A DNA stretch of 64,000 nt from Phoma sp. XZ068 (lineage: Eukaryota > Ascomycota > Dothideomycetes > Pleosporales > Didymellaceae): positions 1,426,001-1,490,000 of the forward strand of contig RBKR01000005.1 of the NCBI GenBank assembly GCA_004835665.1, read 5' to 3'. Positions within the stretch are counted from its first letter, which is position 1. Each line of letters starts with the position of its first letter. The notes under the pieces were generated by a model. The model had not been told where the DNA came from. It searched no databases and saw only the letters and a list, made by a program, of their open reading frames with translations. This document shows, piece after piece, positions 58,360 to 64,000 of this stretch. Position numbers and translations under genes: made by a program.

Positions 58360-58771
58360 TCACCGTCCATGTTTGTTGACCCAGTGACGTAGTATCATCG
58401 CAAAGAGCTGTCCAAATAGTCCCCCGCACACTTCTCTCAGTTGAAACCCAGCAGCGTTTCCCTTAAGGGCGCTGATCTCCAGTTGGAGCTTGTTGCGTTT
58501 GGCCTTCTGCGTTAGTATAAATTCAAGTGGCAATACTACTGTCTGAACATACCATGTAATCGCTCATGCACTCCCAGCGCATGCCTACTTGGGTCCAGAT
58601 CATGCGCTTGGTGCGCGGATTGGTAGTAGTTTCAAGCACTATAGCGTAAGTTTTCATTTCTCCTCTAAATAGGTCTACGCTTGCATGCAGGTCTGCTAGC
58701 ATCTGTTCCTTTTGCCTGAGTCGCAGCCTAAGGAGCTCCAATGTTGGAGACGGTCGAACTTGGTCAGCCAT
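58360..58771 (-). CDS. Small coiled-coil protein, unknown
   Basis: Two exons, 58771-58553 and 58506-58360, with a 46-base intron (GTATGT...CTAACGCAG), give 121 residues. It opens with a heptad-rich helix (TLELLRLRLRQKEQMLADLH). A central RTKRMIWTQVGMRWECMSDYM joins KAKRNKLQLEISAL across the intron. The C-terminus is more hydrophobic (GGLFGQLFAMILRHW). An in-frame ATG at 58840 would add 23 residues. No known motif. It is one of three short minus-strand helical genes in a row. Confidence 0.6.
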
Positions 58772-59684
58772 AACTTGATACTGTTTTGAGTTTGGGAACC
58801 CTGTAGATAATGGAATAGTCTTGCGGTTGAATACATGCACAGAATTCTTTGTTGTGGTTTTCTGCTACGTTTCTACTCTAGAGTCTACTTCCCTTCGTCA
58901 AAATGAAAAATAGTAGAGAAAGACGAAAGTGCGAGACAATGATTCATCTCTCGTGACAGTTGTGCTGAGAGAACCGAGGAAGTCACCCTTGAACTAAAAG
59001 CACCCTACAAAGGTAACGTTTGAGACAGGCCCAGCTGTTGGAGACACCAATGGTACGACAGATCTGATGCCAGTTCCCCCCCCCCCCCCCCCCCGGCCAC
59101 CCAATCGCACTAGGTACACGCTGTTACTTATGAAAGTTCGTTCATTGTCTTGCTTCTGAGATACCCACTTGATGTCTGCGCTCAGCTCAGACCTGCTACG
59201 TCATGCATGCCATTATTGACGTTGGCCTTGACTTTATAAGTTTGAATAGCAGCCTCCGTTGCCCTTAGTAGATATCCTGAGCTCAAGGACCCATTAATAT
59301 ATTCAGGCACAGACTCCTGGATTGTTACCAGAAATCATTGGTTGGTCACTGTCTCTTATTTCCATGATTGTCTCGCAAATAGGTTGGTTAAGATCCAGCT
59401 CCCGCGTGTAAGTCGGCCGCTTCACATTATTGGCCTTTTTACCTTTTGTGTTCATCTTAATTGACGAGCTTCTTCGGTTGCGCCAGAGAACTTATAGGTA
59501 GCACGATATACCCACTGCATTTTCGATGCTTGCGAAAGTTGGGGTCATCGGTGCGGTAGTATCCATACCTGTGATGCTTGCTTGCTGAGAGGCTGGATGT
59601 GGTCGTTGTCCCGTGTTGTAAAAAAGGCGAAGAAATTGCGCAGAACCAGAGCCTACAAGCTGGCAGGGGCGACTTGCCAGGAAT
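58772..59684. other. Intergenic region with a poly-C tract
   Basis: About 0.9 kb without a supported gene. A run of 19 C residues lies at 59076-59094. Promoter of the coiled-coil gene on the left side. Confidence 0.4.
59076..59094. repeat. Poly-C tract, 19 bases
   Basis: An uninterrupted run of 19 C. Homopolymers this long are uncommon in such genomes and are prone to length errors in sequencing as well as real slippage. Confidence 0.9.
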
Positions 59685-59990
59685 TCACAATCTTTGCCAT
59701 CGTGCTCGCACAACGTCATTGATCATATTTATAATATCCTCACCCTCTCGCTGCACTTCCCGGATGGTAGTCTCTTTCATGTCGAGAAAATTTCTGGCTT
59801 GTAGCAAGTACTTTTGGCGAAACCGAACGTAACCTTCATCAGTCAGATATTGGAGGCCTTCAGTAAGCCGATCGACGCCGGCCTTGAAATTGTCTCGATC
59901 CTCCACGAGCGACGTAAGTTCCCTCGCTATCTGCTCAAGTGACTGTTGGAGCTCACGAAGGAGTGGTGTATGATCCTCGAACATAACCAT
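59685..59990 (-). CDS. Small all-helical protein, unknown
   Basis: A single exon of 101 residues. The chain is amphipathic and helical throughout (LLRELQQSLEQIARELTSLVEDRDNF, then GLQYLTDEGYVRFRQKYLLQARNFLDM). No signal peptide, cysteine pattern or transmembrane helix. A second in-frame ATG two codons on (MFEDH) is an equal start candidate. No family recognised. Its composition and neighbours resemble the two preceding small genes. Confidence 0.5.
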   Translation of the reverse strand: MVMFEDHTPLLRELQQSLEQIARELTSLVEDRDNFKAGVDRLTEGLQYLTDEGYVRFRQKYLLQARNFLDMKETTIREVQREGEDIINMINDVVRARWQRL

Positions 59991-60745
59991 GATGTGTGGT
60001 GTGGTATGTGCGAAGGGGTTTAATCAGTATTGTATATGAGATGGAAGGGATGAGGAAAGGGATTACGAGAGTAAAGATGTTTTTGTATGCATAGCAAAGA
60101 TTCGATGGCATTGGTACCATGGTTAACATATTTTGGGTTACGTGGTTGGACGTCGAATATTCAATGCAAAACAATATTCAGAATTAAGCAGCCGCTGGAG
60201 AAACGTCGGAGGCTCTGGCACACTGGATTGTTATCGTGATCCTAATTTTCCAGACCTGAACCAAGCTTGGAGACTACATCGTGCTGCAGTCTTTATGTAC
60301 CCCATGAAACTTGAAACTATAATGTGGTAATTATCAGAGGTATATTCAAAACTTGACTATCATCCAGACCCCCCCCCCCCAAACTTCTCTGAAGAAATAA
60401 ATAATGAATTATTGATGAAGTAGTAGAACTCTAGAATATGCAACCAACCAGGGAAATTTCGAATTCAGAGGGGTTTGCAGAGTTATCTGTAGAAGAACAG
60501 CTCTTTATTTGATTAGATTAAACTATCGTCGAGACGCCAAACACGTGCTATGGCGCCCAATATAAGGCTGCTTTGGGCGATCACAAACCCCGTGAGGTTA
60601 AACTGGTGATATGATCTTATTTGTAGCGCGCAGCAATGCGGCCTGAGAGGGTTTCTAGACAAGGACCACGATCAAGAGGGTCAGAGATCTGGGCATACTT
60701 GACAGCTAAACTTACAATATAAATGTTACAAAACGACGTAATACC
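59991..60745. other. Intergenic region with a second poly-C tract
   Basis: About 750 bases between the small helical gene and the 5S gene. A run of 12 C lies at 60369-60380. No gene supported. Confidence 0.4.
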
Positions 60746-60864
60746 ACATACGACCATAGGACGTTGAAAACAAGGCTTCCCGTTCGCTCAGCCCTATTTA
60801 AGCAACGTACCGGCGGATTAGTAATTAGGTGGGTGACCACTAGTGAATACCCGCTGTTGTATGT
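60746..60864 (+). rRNA. Dispersed 5S rRNA gene, probably mutated
   Basis: The 119-base stretch opens with acatacgaccatagg and ends with gctgttgtatgt, whose ends pair as 5S helix I. In between are aaaacaaggcttcccg, gctcagcccta, taagcaacg and ggtgggtgaccac, the order found in filamentous ascomycete 5S rRNA, including the internal box C. A T-run follows directly. Against the Pezizomycotina sequence as I remember it, this copy carries several C-to-T and G-to-A changes, such as ttagtaattaggtggg and cactagtgaat. It may therefore be a decayed copy. Fungal 5S genes are often dispersed singly, as here. Confidence 0.85.
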
Positions 60865-60868
60865 TTTT
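60864..60868 (+). terminator. Pol III T-run terminator of the 5S gene
   Basis: Five T residues at the end of the 5S sequence form a normal RNA polymerase III stop. Confidence 0.7.
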
Positions 60869-61575
60869 AGCTCTCTCTTTTTGCTTCCACTGCATTTTAT
60901 AATGCAACCAACTAAACAGTCAATGAAAGTCAGATAAACAAGGTCTCTGGACATTGTGATGTTAAGTCGTGAGGCTTCCAAGATAAAGTATCGTTTTCTT
61001 GATTGGCTTCTGAGAATGTACAGGACTGTATTTCCCTGAAGAAGCTGGATATAAGGTTCCGTATGAGCTTCGGTTGGGGCGCTGATGATACCGGGATGAT
61101 GGCTTGTGCATCGAACCATCTTCTCGAGAGCCTTTCGATCAAACTTGATTCAAGGCATTTTTACATTAGGATTTTATTGCAGGGTTGCAGTTGGAAGCCC
61201 ATGCGCTATCAAGGACTTCTTCGTTGAGGATGATTGGAACTAACAAAGAGCGCTGAGAGTTAGAATGGCTCACACTTACAAAAGGTCGCAATCCCGGCGC
61301 GTGCGACCGAAGCCCTGCGGTCGTGATAGCACAATCTGGTCTCGCATCGCCCAAGTTCTACGCTCAGTGTTCAATTTGGTCAAGCCATTCGCTACTGTCA
61401 TGATGCGCTTGTTTGTCAATAAAGTTGGAAGTTACAGGTCATCATGGACCTTCAGCTGAAGCGCTCAGCCTAATGCAAGTGGCGCATATGCACCTACATG
61501 CAGGCTGACTTAGCAGCCCCACAAGCCTTGCGACGGGAAGCTGATTTCCAGCCTCCTGCGAGGGGCAAAGCCTGA
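60869..61575. other. Region between the 5S gene and the kinase gene
   Basis: About 0.7 kb. A plus-strand frame at 61265-61459 (basic start, then IWSRIAQVLRSVFNLVKPFA) ends near a possible donor (AG/GTCATC) and might be an upstream exon of the kinase gene, but I could not find a phase-consistent join. A piece at about 61020-61150 (SLKKLDIRF...LLESLSIKLD) looks faintly like a leucine-rich or F-box remnant. Nothing here is supported as a gene. Confidence 0.35.
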
Positions 61576-61710
61576 TCTTCTGCACTGTCAGATAGTACCA
61601 TCAAAGATATCGTAAGGCACAGAAGCTCGAGCTCAAGTGTCGACAGCCACGGTGATCTAGGCACTCAGATCGACACCATAACGCCAAAAAGATTCGCAAA
61701 GCTTTCCGCG

Positions 61711-64000
61711 ATGAACATCACTAGCGATGAGGCTCATGCGGCGTGGGCGCGACGATTTCCAAATGTACGGATGGTAGAGCTGGGGCGTGAGGATACGAAC
61801 CCATTCACGCCAGGGACCGTATTGGGTAGTACCAACATCAGTAAAGTGTACAGACTTGAGTTCGGCGGCGCTGTTCTCGCCTTGAAAATCATCAACATGC
61901 GCAAGACGAATCATGCTCGCCCTTCAGTGGAATCGAACATTCTCGAGATAATCCGAAAGAGACGGCACATACATCTTGTTGAGCTTGTTGGCTCATACTT
62001 TCAAGGGAAGAATAGGCATTGGAACGAGCTCGGTCTCATTATCTGGCCTTGTGCGCAGATGGACCTCTCCCTGTTGCTGGACGACATGGACTACGTACAG
62101 GCTTTAAAATCACGACGGAGGCTCAATGGATGGATCGAACCCCTCCAGAGTGATGAGCTAGATGCTCTGGGTGATCTCGCAGTACTCACCGCCAGCCCCT
62201 GGACGAAAGGCGAAGCGGTCACATTTTCAGTGGTGTCACGTATCTACGATGCATCTGTCAAAAGACTATACGGCTTCCTTGGCTGCCTCGCCAAGGCGGT
62301 CATGCACATCCACGATGTCTTGAAAATCAGGCATCGAGACTTGAAACCTGGACAGGTCCTTGTCTCAAGTCATGGCCTCTGGTTGACAGACTTTGGCCGA
62401 TCTGAGGATTTCAGCGCACTAAACAATAGCAAGACCGACGGCGGTGATCTCTCAATGACACCTAAGTATGATGCGCCCGAGAGAAAGCTTGGACAGGGGT
62501 GCAGTCGACCAGAGGATATTTTCGCGCTTGGTTGCATCTATCTTGAGACAGCATATCGGCTGTTAGGTCTTATAGCCCGAGATCATCTCGACCCAGAGGA
62601 TGGCACACCTTGGAGTTATCATGCAAACCTGGAAGACAAGGAGATGTGGTTGATGCCCATGGCAGAACGAGAGCCAGCTCAATCGAAGCACCTAATTTCA
62701 TTGATAGATCGAATGATCCGTCGGGATCCAGAGGGTCGTCCCAAGATCGCAGATGTGGTCCTTGACCTGCAGGCATATTGCAATGATGAGGTTGACTTCT
62801 TCGGATCTTGCTGCTCAGAGAGTAGGTCTTCAGCAAATAGTACCTGAGTTCAGTTCTTAGAATATTGACAGACCACAGGACAAAAAGCCAAAACCTGGAC
62901 AGTGGTTGAACCTACGCACGTTGCAGCTGCAAAGGCTTTTATCCGCATATTTGGTACACAACATGCAGAAATCGAACGAAATGACCTGTTACCGATAATC
63001 AAGAAGAGCTCGTTAGGTCGAGGCGCCTCCGGTACAGTAGAGGAAGTTGAATTCGCCGGCTTTGTTTTAGCGCTTAAACGAACGCAAACACGCCGACGCG
63101 GTCGCTCCATTGTCGATATGCGCGAGATTGATAACCTTACAAGGCTCACGAAGCGTCGGGCCACTCATGTTGTCTTGCTAGTTGGGTCGTACCTACTAGC
63201 GAGACGACCGATGCATGAGCTGGGGCTTCTGATGTGGCCAGTTGCGCCTTGCGACCTGGCGATGTTCTTAGAAAGCCTCGCCAGTTACATCTCTGCCAGC
63301 CAAGTCACCAACATTGATCAATTACATAACGAGGATGTTGTTGAGGACACAAAAGTGCTTTTAAGTGTCACTGGATTGAAAAGGAAGACCGACTCTATCC
63401 ATGAGCTTCTCTTTGGGTCTCATGATCTAATCCAGGAATGTCTCCTCTATCTACAGCGGTCACTGGGGTGCTTGGCTAAAGCAATGGCAAACATTCATGC
63501 TGAAGGTATTCGATACGGGTCCGTCAAGCCACAAAACATTCTTCTGTGTACAGATGGTCCGTACTTTTGTGACTTCGGTCATGCTGAGAACAATATGCAT
63601 ACGAGCGCTAACAATCCGGGGATCGAGAATGCATATACCCGAAGATGGGCACCGCCAGAAGCTTTGCTTGGCCTACCTCGCGGAAGATCTGAGGACGTTT
63701 TCAGCTTGGGACTTGTCTTTCTGGAGATTGGCCAAGCTCTCATAAGGCAGCGCTATTCCATGGTCAATTTTGCTTTTGGCTCCGACAATCACCTACCACA
63801 CCTTCGTTATGCGGATTATCTCCCAGAGATCGACCAGTGGCTCTGCAAATTCATCACGGCTTCAAAGGATGGGGACTTGGAAACAAAGATGACAACGTTG
63901 TCCTTGAGAGATGCGAGCAGTGTCGGAAGAGGGCAGCCTGAGTCACTTCGTGCTCTGGCAGAACTCATCAGGCAGATGCTGAAACATAATCCTGCTGAGC
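61711..64000 (+). CDS. Tandem kinase-pseudokinase protein, incomplete at right edge
   Basis: Exon 61711-62821 and an exon from 62879 to the window edge join across a 57-base intron (GTAGGT...ACCACAG), fusing two kinase-like domains. Domain 1 has LALKI (K59), HRDLKPGQ (D210, with Gln215 where Asn is usual), LTDFGRS (D227) and APE, but its glycine loop is degenerate (LGSTNISKVY). Domain 2 has an intact loop (LGRGASGTV), a Lys in VLALKR and a DFG, but its catalytic loop is IRYGSVKPQN, lacking the His-Arg-Asp. Both share a long insert after the hinge (MWPVAPCDLAMFLE-type) and a GCLAKA-M-IH helix, so they arose by duplication. Without the splice, domain 1 would stop at 62847 and domain 2 would lack a start. 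The frame is open upstream to 61576 with Ser-rich sequence, so the true start may be earlier. Confidence 0.8.

Noticed and set aside
62822..62847. Ending the kinase gene at the TGA after domain 1
   Set aside because: The second kinase domain begins just downstream without an ATG, and a 57-base intron joins the two in phase.
1..64000. tRNA genes
   Set aside because: I scanned both strands by eye for the T-loop (GGTTCRA) and found no site with a matching cloverleaf.

Overview
The window looks like nuclear DNA of a filamentous ascomycete, most likely a Dothideomycete of the Pleosporales type (inference from gene content and style, not from a search). The signs are many short introns (about 46-78 bases, GT...AG, often with a CTAAC/CTGAC branch site), fungal marker genes (Rat1, Uso1, a division 1 chitin synthase, Erv25-type p24, Ilv5, Ubc12, Rib7), a Zn2Cys6 regulator, and a dispersed single 5S rRNA gene. 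I joined 16 multi-exon genes by hand from splice signals and reading phase.

Layout. 1-6.1 kb is gene-poor: one small secreted gene with a peptidase M15-like metal site (2.2-2.7 kb) and a degenerate tandem array of about 165-base units (about 4.9-5.96 kb). 6.2-15.2 kb holds housekeeping genes: RAT1 (-) and USO1 (+), divergent, then an alpha/beta hydrolase (+). 16.65-19.1 kb encodes a secreted acidic protein with a long Lys-Asp-Asp-Ser-Tyr repeat.

19.4-36.5 kb is an accessory block that reads as a carbohydrate-utilisation cluster: a secreted six-hairpin glycosidase, a Zn2Cys6 regulator, an intracellular DUF2264 protein, an intracellular GH88 unsaturated-uronyl hydrolase, a secreted GH5 enzyme, a DAL5-type MFS carrier and a sugar-porter MFS carrier. 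A plausible working model is outside cutting, uptake, then inside trimming of uronic-acid oligosaccharides. A cupin protein with a C-terminal membrane helix lies at the edge (37.2-38.1 kb).

39.2-56.8 kb returns to mostly housekeeping genes: an eIF2B-family protein, a p24 cargo receptor, a mitochondrial-type SDR, a small unknown gene, chitin synthase, a DUF218 protein, RIB7, UBC12 and ILV5. 57.5-64 kb is accessory again: three small helical genes on the minus strand, a 5S rRNA gene carrying RIP-like transitions, poly-C tracts, and a two-domain kinase/pseudokinase gene that runs off the right edge.

Most worth following up: the kinase gene, whose two domains have lost different halves of the kinase signature; the uronate-type cluster and its sorting between secreted and intracellular enzymes; and the altered 5S gene.
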